From assembly GCA_014843695.1 (NCBI GenBank), contig CM026400.1, positions 45,174,638 through 45,238,637 on the forward strand: 64,000 nucleotides of DNA. Direction: 5' to 3'. Below are positions 23,701 through 38,700 of the stretch, piece after piece (positions within the stretch are counted from its first letter, which is position 1; each line of letters opens with the position of its first letter). The notes beneath the pieces were generated by a model, which saw only the letters and a list, made by a program, of their open reading frames with translations, was not told the DNA's origin and made no database searches. Source of the stretch: Archivesica marissinica (taxonomy: Eukaryota > Mollusca > Bivalvia > Venerida > Vesicomyidae). The translations under genes were made by a program, and so were the position numbers.

Positions 23701-26700
23701 ATCATACTTTATAATCATAACATACACATTTTTTCTCGAAAAATGATCTGTGAGATTCAATCCATATAAATATGTTCTTGTCTCCAGAAGTATATTAGTA
23801 CTTTTATTGTTTGGAGGATAGTGCGAGATACAGACTATGCTCCAATTCCAGAATCATCCCTGGTTCCTATGCATGCTTGGTAAATAACACCGATACACGA
23901 TACCTCGGATTATAGTCTGAAAGACTTTTAACCCTCTCCATAGAAGCACCTCATGACGCCATTTCCAATATGACACATTGATAACGTAGTAGCCAAATCA
24001 ATGTTCATAATAAAGGCCAGAATCTCATGTAGTCCCAGTAATATCTATGGAGGTGGGATAGATATGGCAACTACTTATTCACTGCATGGTAGCTAAATGG
24101 CTGTCGTTTGTATGGAAATATAGTAGTATATTAACCTAAATCTCTATGTAGTCCCAGTAATATCTATGGAGGTGGGATAGATATGGTGACTACTTATCCA
24201 CTGCATGGTAGCTAAATGGCTGTCGTTTGTATGGAGATATAATAGTATATTAACCTAATTCTCTATGAAGTCCCAGTAATATCTATGGAGGTGGGATAGA
24301 TATGGCGACTACTTATCCACTGCATGGTAGCTAAATGGCTGTCGTTTGTATGGAGATATAATAGTATATTAACCTAAATCTCTATGTAGTCCCAGTAATA
24401 TGTATGGCGGTGGGATAGATATGGCAACTACTTATCCACTGCATGGTAGCTAAATGGCTGTCATTTGTATGGAGATATAATAGTATATTAACCTAAATCT
24501 CTATGTAGTCCCAGTAATATGTATGGCGGTGGGATAGATATGGCAACTACTTATTCACTGCATGATAGATATATGGCTGTGGTTTGTATGGAGATATAAT
24601 ATTATATTAACCTAAATCTCTATGAAGGAAAGGGTTAATGAAACTTAATGTGCTTTTCCAGTTAAGGGTTAAATAATACACATGTAAGATTTCAGATTTA
24701 TACCTGGTTGGTACGGTTTGGCTCCAATAAACACTTTGACTTGTGGTTCAAATATAAAGGGGTCAAACTGTACACTCATTGGCAATGACCCTGACCCATG
24801 GTTAACCATAATTAGGTCAAAGTATCTGACCCAATGTACTGCATGCCACTCTGCATCGGAGACAGTGGTATTGAATATCAGTCTTGTGGCTGAAATATAT
24901 AATAAACTAGTGAAGAAAACACTTGCGAATATGCAAATCAAACGACGTGGAATCAACATGGTTTAGTTTATACAAATGTTTATTTTAGCTTGAATGCAAA
25001 ACAAGTTCTTTGCAACTTATATTAATCACTTTGGAGACCTCATTCCTGATGCAATCCATGGCCATGAGAGAGAGAGGAGGTGACGTGGAATTTAAATGCC
25101 TTGCCTAAGGGCACAATCGTAATGGCTCCTGTGGGGCGCGAACTCAAGACCGTTTACACCTGAAGCGAACGCACTACCACTGCGCTATCACGACTTCCAC
25201 GAACGAACATAGTTACAGTGAAAGAATATATGTGCTCATTACAACATTTTACAATAGAGAGCATTCAGTATATCGCATTTTTGATTCATGGTAGCTGTGA
25301 TAATTTAGAGACTGGTACCACAATGTAGGTCATAGAGACTGATACCACAATGCAGGCAACAGTGTTACAACAATGTATGTAATAGGGACTGGTACCACAA
25401 GGTGAATTATAGAGACTGGTACCTAAATGGTGGTAAGAGAGACTGGTACAAACATGTAGAAACACACTTACAGTTAGCAGAAGACAATGTCACATGTAGA
25501 CTGGTTCTGTACAAACTCAATTCCAGACTGGTATTCACTTCCCCGGCAGAATAAAACTGTACATACATCAGGGTAGCAGTCTCATCTCGTGTACGGAATT
25601 CAAATGATCCCGAGTCACCGAACGCTACCAGACTGGTGTTTAGCTGAAGTTCTATATAGCTGGTTCCTCCATTGAATATAGCTGGTTGTGCTGAGAAATA
25701 AACATCACAAGAACATTTACGGGGACCAACATGTGCAACTTTACTCCATAGAGTATTTACACAATAACTTCAGTAAACTCGCTCAATATTCAGATAAAGC
25801 AAACAAATACCAAATGTTCACACTCCTGCACATTGTATACATAAATCTTCTCCCTTGTATACATAAATCTTCTCCCTTGTATACATAAATCTTCTCCATT
25901 GTATACATTAAACTTCTCACTTGTATACATTTAACTTTTCCCTTGTATACATTAAGCTTCTCCCTTACATTTAACTTTTCCCTTGTATACATTAAGCTTC
26001 TCCCTTGTATACATTAAACTTCCCATTGTATACATTAAACTTCCCCCTTGCATACATTAAACTTCTCCCTTGTATACCTTAAACTTCTCCCTTGCATACA
26101 TTAAACTTCTCCCTTGTATACCTTAAACTTCTCCCTTGTATACATTAAACTTCTCCCTTGTATACATTAAACTTCTCCCTTGTATACATTAAGCTTCTCC
26201 CTTGTATACATTAAACTTCTCCCTTGTATACATTAAACTTCTCCCTTGTATACATTAAACTTCTCCCTTGTATACATTAAACTGCTCCCTTGTATACATT
26301 AAACTTATCCCTTGTATACATTAAACTTCTCCCTTGTATACATTAAACTTCTCCCAGGTATACATTAAACTTCCCCTTGTATACATTAAACTTCTCCCTT
26401 GTATCTCCCTTGTATACATTAAACTTCTCCCTTGTATACATTAAACTTCTCCCTTGTATACATTAAACCTCTCCCTGGTATACATTAAACTGCTCCCTTG
26501 TATACATTAAACTTCTCCCTTGTATACATTAAACTTCCCCCTGTATACATTAAACTTCTCCCTTGTATACATTAAACTTCTCCCTTGTATACATTAAACT
26601 TCTCCCTTGTATACATTAAACTGCTCCCTTGTACACATTAAACTTATCCCTTGTATACATTAAACTTCTCCCTTGTATACATTAAACTTCTCCCAGGTAT

Positions 26701-29700
26701 ACATTAAACTTCCCCCTTGTATACATTAAACTTCCCCCTTGTATACATTAAACTTCTCCCATGTATACATTAAACTTCTCCCTTGTATACATTAAACTTC
26801 TCCCTTGTATACATTAAACCTCTCCCTTGTATACATTAAACTTCCCCTTGTATACATTAAACTTCCCCTTGTATACATTAAACTTCTCCCTTGTATCTCC
26901 CTTGTATACATTAAACTTCTCCCTTGTATACATTAAACTTCCCCTTGTATACATTAAACTTCTCCCTTGTATCTCCCTTGTATACATTAAACTTCTCCCT
27001 TGTATACATTAAACTTCTCCCTTGTATACATTAAACTTCTCCCTTGTATACATTAAACTGCTCCCTTGTATACATTAAACTTATCCCTTGTATACATTAA
27101 ACTTCTCCCTTGTATACATTAAACTTCTCCCAGGTATACATTAAACTTCCCCCTTGTATACATTAAACTTCACCTTGTATACATTAAACTTCTCCCTTGT
27201 ATACATTAAACTTCTCCCTTGTATACATTAAATGTCTCCCTTGTATACATTAAACTTCCCCCTTGTATACATTAAACGTCTCCCTTGTATACATTAAGCT
27301 TCTCCCTTGTATACATTAAACTTCCCCTTATATACATTAAACTTCCCCTTGTATACATTAAAATTCTCCCTGATATACATTAAACTTCCCCTTGTATACA
27401 TTAAACTGCTCCCTTGTATACATTAAACTTCTCCCTTGTATACATTAAACTTCTCCCTTGTATACATTAAACCTCTCCCTTGTATACATTAAACTTCCCC
27501 TTATATACATTAAACTTCCCCTTGTATACATTAAACTTCCCCTTATATACATTAAACTTCCCCTTGTATACATTAAAATTCTCCCTGATATACATTAAAC
27601 TTCTCCCTGATATACATTAAACCTCTCCCACATATTCATCAAACTTCTCCCGGATATACATTAAACCTCTCCCACATATTCATCAAACTTCTCCCACATA
27701 TACATTAAACCTCTCCCTTGCATACATTAAACCTCTCCCTATTTTGACTGCCCAGCTCAAGCACTCCAAGTCTTCACATTAAACTGGTACACAAAGTATA
27801 TAAATACTAATACACTAGAATAACTCATAACTTACCAGATTCACACCGTGGCCCCGTCCAGCTGAGAGGACACTGGCACAGAGTCGTATTCCAGGCCGGG
27901 ATACAGGAGCCGCCGTGGTGGCAGGGGAACAAAACACAAGCATCATCCCTGGAGCAACCTGGTCTGGCGGATACAGGGTCATTACCAAACACTGATGATG
28001 TTGCACGCCCAAAGTCAACTGGTTCGTTGTTGATCGTTAGATTCTGGACACAACCTGAAAAACTGAAATATGACATATTCCATAAATCCCACGATTGTCT
28101 TAAATAAAACATATTCCATTAGTTTATACAAATTTATTTTAGATCGAGGAGGCAATTTAAATGCCTTGCCTAAGAGCACAATCGTAACGACTACAGCTGG
28201 GTGCAAACTCCGGGCCTTTTGTATCTGAAGCGAACGTGCTACCACTGCGCTATCACACATTCCAATAAACCAGAATACAACCAGACACACTGAAATAAAT
28301 CTGAAGATCTTCAGCCCTCGGGTGGGATTTCCTTATCTGCAGCTCTTTGAGGTGTTAGATTCAGTTTATCCTTTACTTTCAGCTGGGTTTATTATTCATG
28401 TTTTGTTTCCCTTTTTGGCTTAGGTTGCAGTTTGCTTTGTTCTTCCTTATTGGCTGTGGACTGCAGTTTATTTTGTACGTGCCTTTCAGCTGGGGCTACA
28501 GTTTATTTTGTACGTGCCTTTCGGCTGGGGCTACAGTTTATTTTGTGTGTGCCTTTTGGCTGGGGCTACAGTTTATTTTGTACATGCCTTTCGGCTGGGG
28601 CTACAGTTTATTGTGTACGTGCCTTTTGGCTGGGGCTACAGTTTATTTTGTACGTGCCTTTCGGCTGGGGCTACAGTTTATTTTGTACATGCCTTTCGGC
28701 TGGGGTTACAGTTTATTTTGTACATGCCTTTCGGCTGGGGCTACAGTTTATTTTGTACGTGCCTTTCGGCTGGGGCTACAGTTTATTTTGTACGTGCCTT
28801 TCGGCTGGGGCTGCAATTAATTTGTTTACGTGCCTTTCATTCAAAAATGAGAGAAAAGACCATTGTCGTAAAGAAAATAGTAAGTCCACAAAGTACCCCG
28901 ACTTATGGAAGATGGAAGGATCCAACTTAAAATCAGCATTTTCAAGCCAAAATGGACGGGGAATATACGGTACAGTCAACAACCGTTATGTCAAAGCCGG
29001 TTATGTCGAATTATCAGATTATCTAGAAGTCGGATTAAAGTCCCGTTTCAGACACTATCATTGTACATATAACTGGCTCCGTTTATATCGAATTTCGAAG
29101 TCAAACTTCGGTTATGTCGAAATATTTTGTTTGGTCTGACATAATTCAACATAACGGATGTAGACTGTATAAAGTTGCTGTGTACCTTGTATCGTGTTTA
29201 AAGGGAGGCCTATCCCTCCACTTATTCACTGCAGGATGTTCATGTAGCTGACCCATAAACAGAGGCGTGTATACATCCAGGGAATTACCCACAGTTCCCG
29301 AGGCACTTCCTGTTGTGCCATTCGTCTCGTGAAGCACTGAAATACACAAACATGATATCAGTATACATAGCATTTATTGCGGCTTGTACAGACTGGAATC
29401 ATTGAAGCATACAGACTGGATTCTAAACTGGCTGAAAGTGTTCTTAAAAAAATTGTTTTAAGTTATTTCTGCCTCTATTTTTCAGTCGAAGAATACGAAT
29501 GAAGCTATAGTATAATTATGCAGACTGGAACTCTCCACATAATGAGACTAAGTCTTGTGTACAACACCAACAAGTATGTGAGATGGTACGGTGGTCACCA
29601 GATCGGACAGGTGAGTTTTCTCAGGGTACTCCGGTTTCCTCCCACACGAATGACCACATATAGGCTTTCACCCGCGCCAACGAGAGTGATTAATATAAGT

Positions 29701-32700
29701 TGTAGAGCTTGCTTCGCAATCGTTGTAAAATAAATAAAGTTTAAACTAAGTTTGTTTATATAGCTCCTGCCGAAAGGGACGCAAAAAATAAACTGAAGCC
29801 CCAGATTTATCTCACACCCTCAAAACGACATGAAAAAGCCTGTCTATAGGCGAGAAAAAAAATAACCCGTATAAGATAATACTTACAGGAAATCCTATAA
29901 ATACCCTGACCAAACTGTGCAGAAACGTGAAACCAATCCCCGCTCTCAAGGCTACCAACACGCTTTACAAAATCGTCACCATTGACAACCAAATGGAGCA
30001 ACAGTTCACCTTCATCCACATACAAGGACATAAGGTCATGGTCAAGCTGAAAAAGGATAAAAATAGTATCATAATTATACAAGACATGAATGTCAAAAGG
30101 GCTAGGAGAAATAAAGCTATAAATAGTGTCATAATTATACATGACATGAATGTCATAAGGGCTAGGAGAAATAAAGCTATAAATAGTGTCATAATTATAG
30201 AAGGATAATGGTCATACGGTCAAGGAGAAATAGTGATATAAATAGCATCATCATTATAAAAGTACTTAAGGTCAAGCAGAAGTAAAGTATTGATAGCATG
30301 ATAGCTCTATAAGTACACACAAACATAAGGTCATACTGTATACATAATCACTCCAGACAAGGAATTGACAGTTATCTACAGTTAAATGTTGGCACCTACT
30401 GTGTACAAAATCACTCCAGACAAGGAATTGACAGTTATCTACAGTTAAATGTTGGCACCTACTGTGTACAAAATCACTGCAGACAAGGAATTGACAGTTA
30501 TCTACAGTTAAATGTTGGCACCTACTGTGTACAAAATCACTGCAGACAAGGAATTGACAGTTATCTACAGTTACATGTTGGCACCTACTGTGTACAAAAT
30601 CACTGCAGACAAGGAATTGACAGTTATCTACAGTTAAATGTTGACACTTACTGTATACAAAATCACTGCAGACAAGGAATTGACAGTTATCTACAGTTAA
30701 ATGTTGGCACTTACTGTATACAAAATCACTGCACACAAGGAATTGACAGTTATCTACAGTTAAATGTTGGCACTTACTGTGTACAAAATCACTTCAGAAA
30801 AGGAATTGACAGTTATCTACAGTTAAATGTTGGCACTTACTGTATACAAAATTACTCCAGACAAGGAATTGACAGTTATCCATATTGAAATGTTGGTCAC
30901 TTTTGAAAAGTCTCCGAAATGCATGAAGGATTCTTCTAGAAATTCAGCAGATATTTGATGCTCGCACACAGAGCCTGCAAAATATGTGATTCCTGGTTTA
31001 TTCTAGAGTAGAAAAAGGGCAGGGTCAGTCAGAAAATGGGCAGGGTGGGTCAGAAAAGGGCAGGGTGCATTTTGAGCCATGATGTGTGGGAGGAGGTTAT
31101 TTTGGGGTTAGCCCCTTGAAAATTTAGCTAAATTACGGTGATTGATCACAAAGGTAGTAACATATTGGTGAAAATGGAGGACGAGCTATGAGGTTGTAAG
31201 ATGTCTGCCTGCCCGAAGGCACCTCTTGAGGCTTATCTAAAAAAATGTTTAAAAAGAGGCAAGAGGACAGGGCTAATGGGCAAAAGGGCGGGACTAAAAA
31301 GGGTAGGGCGGTGCGACATACCATTCCGCTCTAGAAAAAAGGCTAGAATCATTCAACACAAGTCCCATACAGACCTGAGTCAATCAACCTAATCACTACA
31401 AATTTATGGACTAAACCAAAATAGAACATACATACCAAGTATGAATTAACCTGGACAACGGTAGTTACTATGATATTGTCCGATTAGCGCAGTGGTTAGC
31501 GCGCTCGCTTCTCACCAATGCAACCCCGGTTCGATACTCGGACCGGGAATTTATAACGTAAACATACACTTATCCAAATTGGCTATCCGATTAGCGCAGT
31601 GGTTAGCGCACTCGCTTCTCACCAATGCAACCCCGGTTCGATCCTCAGACTTGGAAATATGTGAGATGGTACGGTGGTCGCCAGATCGGACAGGTGGGTT
31701 TTCTCCAGGTACTCCGGTTTCCTCCCACATGAATGACCACATATACGCTTACATCCGCGCCAACGAGAGCGATTAATATAAGTTGTTAGAACTGGCTTCG
31801 CAATCGTTGTAAAATAAATAAAGTTTAAACTTTAAACTATGATTTTCGCTTAAAATTAGACCCTGTGAATTATCATTTTTATGGAAATGGCTGACAATTG
31901 AAAGGAAGATAATCTACATCAAAATGTGGAGGCTGGTGGTGTAGTTTATACAAATTTATTTTAACTCGATTGCGAAACAAGTTCTTTCAACTTATATTAA
32001 TCACTCTCGAGACATCATTCCTGATGGAATCCATCGCCATGAAGGAGAGAGAGAAGAGGCATTGTGGAATTTAAATGCCTTGCCTAGGAGCACAAACGTA
32101 ACGGCTCCAGCGGGGCTCGAACTCCAGACCTTTCGCATCTGAAGCGAATGCTATATATATATATCCATGGTCTATATATATATATCCATGGTCTATATAT
32201 ATCCATGATCTATATATATATATATATATATCCATGGTCTCTCTCTCTATATATATCCATGGTCTATATAAATCCATGGTCTATATATATATATATATAT
32301 CCATGGTCTCTCTCTATATATATATCCATGGTCTATATATATATATATATCCATGATCTATATATATATATGTACTTGATGGGGCAACAGCATTCCACAG
32401 ACTACAGTGGACTACATTCCACAGTTACCCTTGCCCATTTGGGACGTGAAATTTAAACTTCTATTTTATGGATGGCGGCTTACATAGGATACAAAACTTA
32501 TTAATCATGCAACATAAAACTGAGGAGTAGTAAAAGTGTAAACTTTATTTATTTTACAACGATTGCGAAACAAGCTTTATCACCTTATATTAATCACTCT
32601 CGTTGGCGCGGATGAAAGCGTAAATGTGGTCATTCGTGTGGGATGAAACCGGAGTACCCGGGGAAAACCCACCTGTTCGATCAGGCGACCACCGTACCAT

Positions 32701-35700
32701 CTCACATACTTCTCGGTCCGAGGATCGAACCCGGGTCGCATTGGTGAGAAGCAAGCGTGCTAACCACTGCGCTAATCGGACAGCCATGGAGGAGTAGTAG
32801 CTAATAGGCCAATTATAACTTTATTAAAACAAAATTTGGGGCACAATCAAAATGGCTACAGCTGGGTGCGAACTCCGGGCCTTTCGCACCTGAAGCGAAC
32901 GCGCTACAACTGTGCTATCACGATTAGTTTGATGATATGCATTTCTTTACACGTGCTAGCACGGAATATTTACCCTGAAATGCAGCTGTACACTTGCACA
33001 AACTCTTGGACCACATATCTACGCACTGTCCTCCATTCTCACACATATTGACCTCACATAGGTCATGTGACCGGCATCCGACAGAGACACCAATTTGGTT
33101 GGTTTCTGGCATTAAGCTCACCATCTTGCCATTAACTGTAAAATTCTGAAGAAAGTAACAAAATATAATATCTAATTACTAAGCTCATGGTATGATTTAC
33201 ATACCTACTGTAAAATATAATCTATAGGGTTTTGTTTAAACATATTTTATTTTATCAATCAATACAGGGTTTGAAATACATATAACTGTCTCCCTATACT
33301 ATACTATAACTGTTGCCCTATACATATAACTGTTACCCTATACATATAACTGTTACCCTATGCATATAACTGTTACCCTATACATATAACTATTACCCAA
33401 TACATATAACTATTACACCCAATACTTATAACTATTACCCTATACATATAAATGCATATAACTGTTACCCTATGCATATAACTGTTACCCTTATACAGAT
33501 AACTATTACCCTATACATATAACTGTTACCCCTATACAGATAACTATTACCCTATGCATATAACTGTTACCCCTATACAGATAACTATTACCCTATACAT
33601 ATAACTGTTACCCCTTTACAGATAACTATTACCCTATACATATAACTGTTACCCCTATACATATAACTATTACCCTATACATATAACTGTTACCCCTATA
33701 CATATAAATATTACCCTATACATATAACTGTTACTCCTATACATATAACTATTACCATATACATATAACTATTACCCTATACATATAACTGTTACCCTAT
33801 ACATATAACTGTTACCCTATACATTTAACTGTTACCCTATACATATAAGAATTACCATATACATATAACTATTACCCTATACATATAAGAATTACCCTAT
33901 ACATATAACTGTTACCCTATACATATAATTGTTACCCTATACATATAACTGTTACCCCTATACATATAACTATTACCCTATACATATAACTGTTACCCTA
34001 TACATATAACTGTTACCCTATACATATAACTGTTACCCCTATACATATAACTATTACCCTATACATATAACTATTACCCTATACATATAACTATTACCAT
34101 ATACATATAACTATTACCCTATACATATAACTGTTACCCCTATACATATAACTATTACCATATACATATAACTATTACCCTATACATATAACTGTTACCC
34201 TATACATATAACTGTTACCCCTATACATATAACTATTACCCTATACATATAACTATTACCATATACATATAACTATTACCCTATACATATAACTGTTACC
34301 TTATACATATAACTGTTACCCTATACATATAACTGTTACCCCGTTACATATATGTATTGCCCCTATATATAAAACTGTTACCTCATATATATAACTGTTA
34401 CCCCGTTACATATATGTATTGCCCCTATACATATAACTGTTACCCCATTACATATATGTATTGCCCCTATATATAAAACTGTTACCCCTTTACATATATT
34501 TATTACCCCTATGCATCCTATGAATGGTGACAGTGTGCCGAGTTTACTCCTCAGGTACGGAGACACGTCACCGATTCCTCCAATCATAACAGTCTCAATC
34601 AAATCTACAGTCTCGCCGCTCAATTTCCCCGCAAACGTCACATGACATTTACTATCCTCTCCTTCACTGCAATCGTCGAGAGAGACGTTCGTGTGAGACG
34701 TGGCGACGACGATAGAAAGATAGTTTGATACGACTTCATTGTGTTCTGGGAGAAGCACGCTGTTTGTTACTGTCTCGCCGTACATATTCCCAGACATTAC
34801 CAGTCTGCCACTAACCATCTCAATGAGCAAGTGCAAATTACGGACTTTGTCAGACATCTGAAATATATATACAGTCTACATCCGTCGGACCGAACAAAAT
34901 ACTTCAACATAACGGAAGTTTGACTTCGATATAAATCGAGCCAGTTATATGTACAATGATAGTGTCTGAAACGGGACTTTGATCCGACTTCGAGATAATC
35001 GGAGAATTCGACATAACCGACTTTGACATAACGGTTGTAGACTGTAGTTTTTCATTCTACATAAATACTTGTCGGACACTAACGCGAAAAGTAAATGGAT
35101 AACATGCTTAAACGATTATTTTTTACAACAATAATTGTGTACATTTTATTATATAGTTTAGTTATGTAGTGAGGTATATTATATAATTGTTAATCTGTAA
35201 TATGCATGTATAATGTGAAGGGAAAAAAATAAACGAAGTCTCTGGCTTCACCAAAAAAAAACAAACTGTAGGACTGTAGTTTTCAATAATATTTTATTGC
35301 ATTTTATTTTCATACATCATAATTTAATTATACATACAATTAATAGGTGCCAAAAAAAAATAAAAATGAATTAGGATCTATTAGGACTACTGTATGCGAA
35401 TCAATCTGGGAAAAAAAGCAAATGGGTTGGGCTACTAGTTATGACAATATTACGGGTACTTACAGCCCTCCCCATATATATAGTGCAGGGGCGTTTATGA
35501 TTAACAAATTTCAGATAACATATTTGGCTTTACATAGAATATTTAGTGGGGGCAACATTCAACAACCGATGATGGTGTATTATAGTGTAACGACGCGGTA
35601 GGATTTGACACAAATTGACATAGCTTTACATAGAGCAACAAGCGGTTATACATTCAACAACCAATGATGGTGTATTATAGTGTAACGACGCAGTAGGATT

Positions 35701-38700
35701 TGACACAAATTGACATAGCTTTACATAGAGTAACTAGCGGTTATACATTCAACAACCGATGATGGTGTATTATAGTGTAACGATGCGGGAGGATTTGACA
35801 CAAATTGACATAGCTTTACATAGAGTGGGGGCAACATTCAACAACCGGCCCATTGACGTTGTTTACATTACTTGTTTCACTTACTCCAGTAGTCACAAAC
35901 AGAATCCCTTCCAAGATAGATGTAGAGAACCAGAAATGAATATGTATATCCGTAGGCACTTCTCTCTTCTGTCTGGCTAACAGCGATAGTTTAACATGTG
36001 ACGACCCATCGAAGGTTGCTACGGAAACAGTCTGACAACGGTCGCCATGGACACCTGGCACACAGTCACAATGGTAACCGTTGACAACAGGTTGAGTACA
36101 TGTACCGGAGTGTAGGCATGGTGAGCTCGCACATTCATTAATATCTCCACTACAGTTCTTCCCTGAAACAAACATAACCAACTGTATTAACCCGTTCCAA
36201 TATAGAGATTAGCCTAATACGTTAGTTTATCCTACCTTCATGCGAAATAACGTACAAAAACGGCCTGCCTAATAAATTTTGCTTTATTAGTCAGTGCCTA
36301 ATAAAGCTTTCGTGACGGACTACTTTTATGACCCAGATTACGGTTTGTAAATAAACAAAAAGAATTTGTAAGCTGTCATGGCTAGTTTATTTGTTTTTGT
36401 GTCGGGTGCACACTCAGAATGTAGGATAAATAGAATATTAGGTTACTGTCTTATAAATATCTTATAAGACAGAGCCTCGCCTTGTATTTTTAATATTCAC
36501 TATTTATACACATTTATTTTAGCTCGATTGTGAAACAAGTTCTCTTACAACATTAGCTTATTCGCTGTTGAGACCTCATTCCTGATGCAATCCATCGCCA
36601 TGACGGAGAGAGAAGAGGCAATATGGAATTTAAGTGCATTGCCTAATGGTACAATCGTAACGGCTCCAGCTGGGCTCGAACTCTGGACCCAGCTGTAGCA
36701 GTTGCGATTGTGCCATTAGGCAAGGCACTTAAAATCCTCATTGTTAGTACTTCTCCATACATATCACTGTCATTTACCAATCTTAATCCACGGAAATAAG
36801 ATCTAGAGAATAGTTTTATACAAATTTATATTAGCTCGATTGCGAAACAAGTTCTTTCAACTTATATTAATCACTCTCGAGACCTCATTCCTGATGTAAT
36901 CCATCGCAACGAGGGAGAGAGAAGAGGCAACGTGGAATTTAAATGCCTTGCCTAAGGGCACAATCGTAATGGGCCCAGCGGGGCTCGAACTCCGGCCCTT
37001 TTCGCACCTGAAGCGAACGCGCATCCACTGCGCTATCACGACTTCCACAAGAAGATCTAGAGAATAGCACTCGGGGAGATGACATCATGTAACCCCGCCC
37101 CCCTGCTTGGGTATTTTACACTATGGTTTACTCAAATGGTTGGATTTTTATGAAACTTTGTGGATGCATTAGAGGGTTGGTCTTGCAGGAGGTGATTCAA
37201 TGTTGGAAGAAATCAGTCAAGGCCTGTGGCCTATCATAATATTAAGAACTAGAGAATAGAATTCAGATATATGCAAACAACTGCGCTGGTATGTGACACT
37301 TTCTGTGGAAAGCAGGGTTCCCGCTGTCGGTCGCCAATGGCGCCAATTGCAACAAAAAACAAATATTGGCGCTAACTGTTGTGAATTGGCGAACATATTT
37401 GGCGCAACCTTTATTTATTTTTATTTTTTGGCACATATTTTGTCAAATACATGACTTCAAATATTTATTTTTTGAACTATATGGCTCTTAGTTGGCTCCA
37501 AGATTTTTTAATTTGCTCCAGTGTTTTTTCAATTGGCAACAGAAATGGCGCAGGCAAACATTCAGACAGAGGGAACCCTGGAAAGGATAACTAAAACAGT
37601 TGTATATGAATTCTGATGTAACTTTGTGGATGCATAGAGGATTGGTATTGCAGGAGGTGATTCGATTTTGGGAGAAATCGGTCCGGTGTTGTGATCAGTG
37701 TGGTCAGCGATATGTCCAAATCCATTGACTTCTACAGTAAAGTGGACAATTATATGTTCATAACCATCAACTAACACTGATTATCTATAGGTCGATGAAA
37801 CTAAACAAGAGTTACCTACCTTCATATCCATCTACACAGACACAGAAATATTCGTTGTTCCGGTCCACGCACGTGCTTCCATTCGTGCACGGGTTTGGAT
37901 CACATTCATTGATGTCTACATCACACAACGTGCCTGCCAAATATATATTAAACGCTGTTCCAAACACACAATGACAACACATAAACAGCAAGTATAAAAT
38001 GCCTGTATATAATGCAGTAATGTTGGATCTGTAGTCCAGTGGTAACACGCTGGACTGGTAATCCAGGGATCGCGAATTCGATCCACCGTCTGACCCTAAT
38101 AAAATTAACAGTCTTTCAGATGGAACTTTAAACCGAGGTCTCCTGTCGGTGCTTTACATCGTGCACGTAAAAGAACCAGAGGAGACTCTGGAATGGGTCT
38201 CTGTCTGTATCATTGCACTACCCTCCAAAAATCTAAAATGACTTAATCTCTTCAGGAGGCGTCGCTCATATGGGCAACTGGTAGCGATGATAAATAAGCG
38301 TAAAACACACAGTAATGTCGGTATATTTATATGTACGCCAGAGGATCTTCTTATTAAAATGATATTTTCCCCGCGAAGATTCACTTATTAATTTTAGGGA
38401 TTTTATCATGGACACGATGCAAGCAAACATTAATTCCTTGCTAAACGAAAATTTCTGACTGTACACTAATTGAATGATTGCTTCTCACCAATGCTTCTCG
38501 GGTTCAATCCTGGGACCGGGAAGTATGTGAGATGGTACGGTGGTCACCAGTTCGGACAAGTGGGTTTTCTCCGGGTACTCCGGTTTCCTCCCACACAAAT
38601 AACCACATATACGCCTTCATCCGCGCCAACAAAAGTGATTAATATAAGTTGTTGAAGCTTGTTTCGCTATCGTTGTAAAATAAATAAAGTTTAAATTTTT

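Noticed and set aside
25850..27745. CRISPR-like array
   Set aside because: Units are head-to-tail without spacers, in a eukaryotic intron. No array in the window has unique spacers.
31490..31560. Possible genuine tRNA gene
   Set aside because: It is a SINE family C head, duplicated and followed by the SINE body.
34900..35047. Possible regulatory palindrome before exon 13
   Set aside because: Matches two other copies with the same TA-flanked termini, so it is a MITE.
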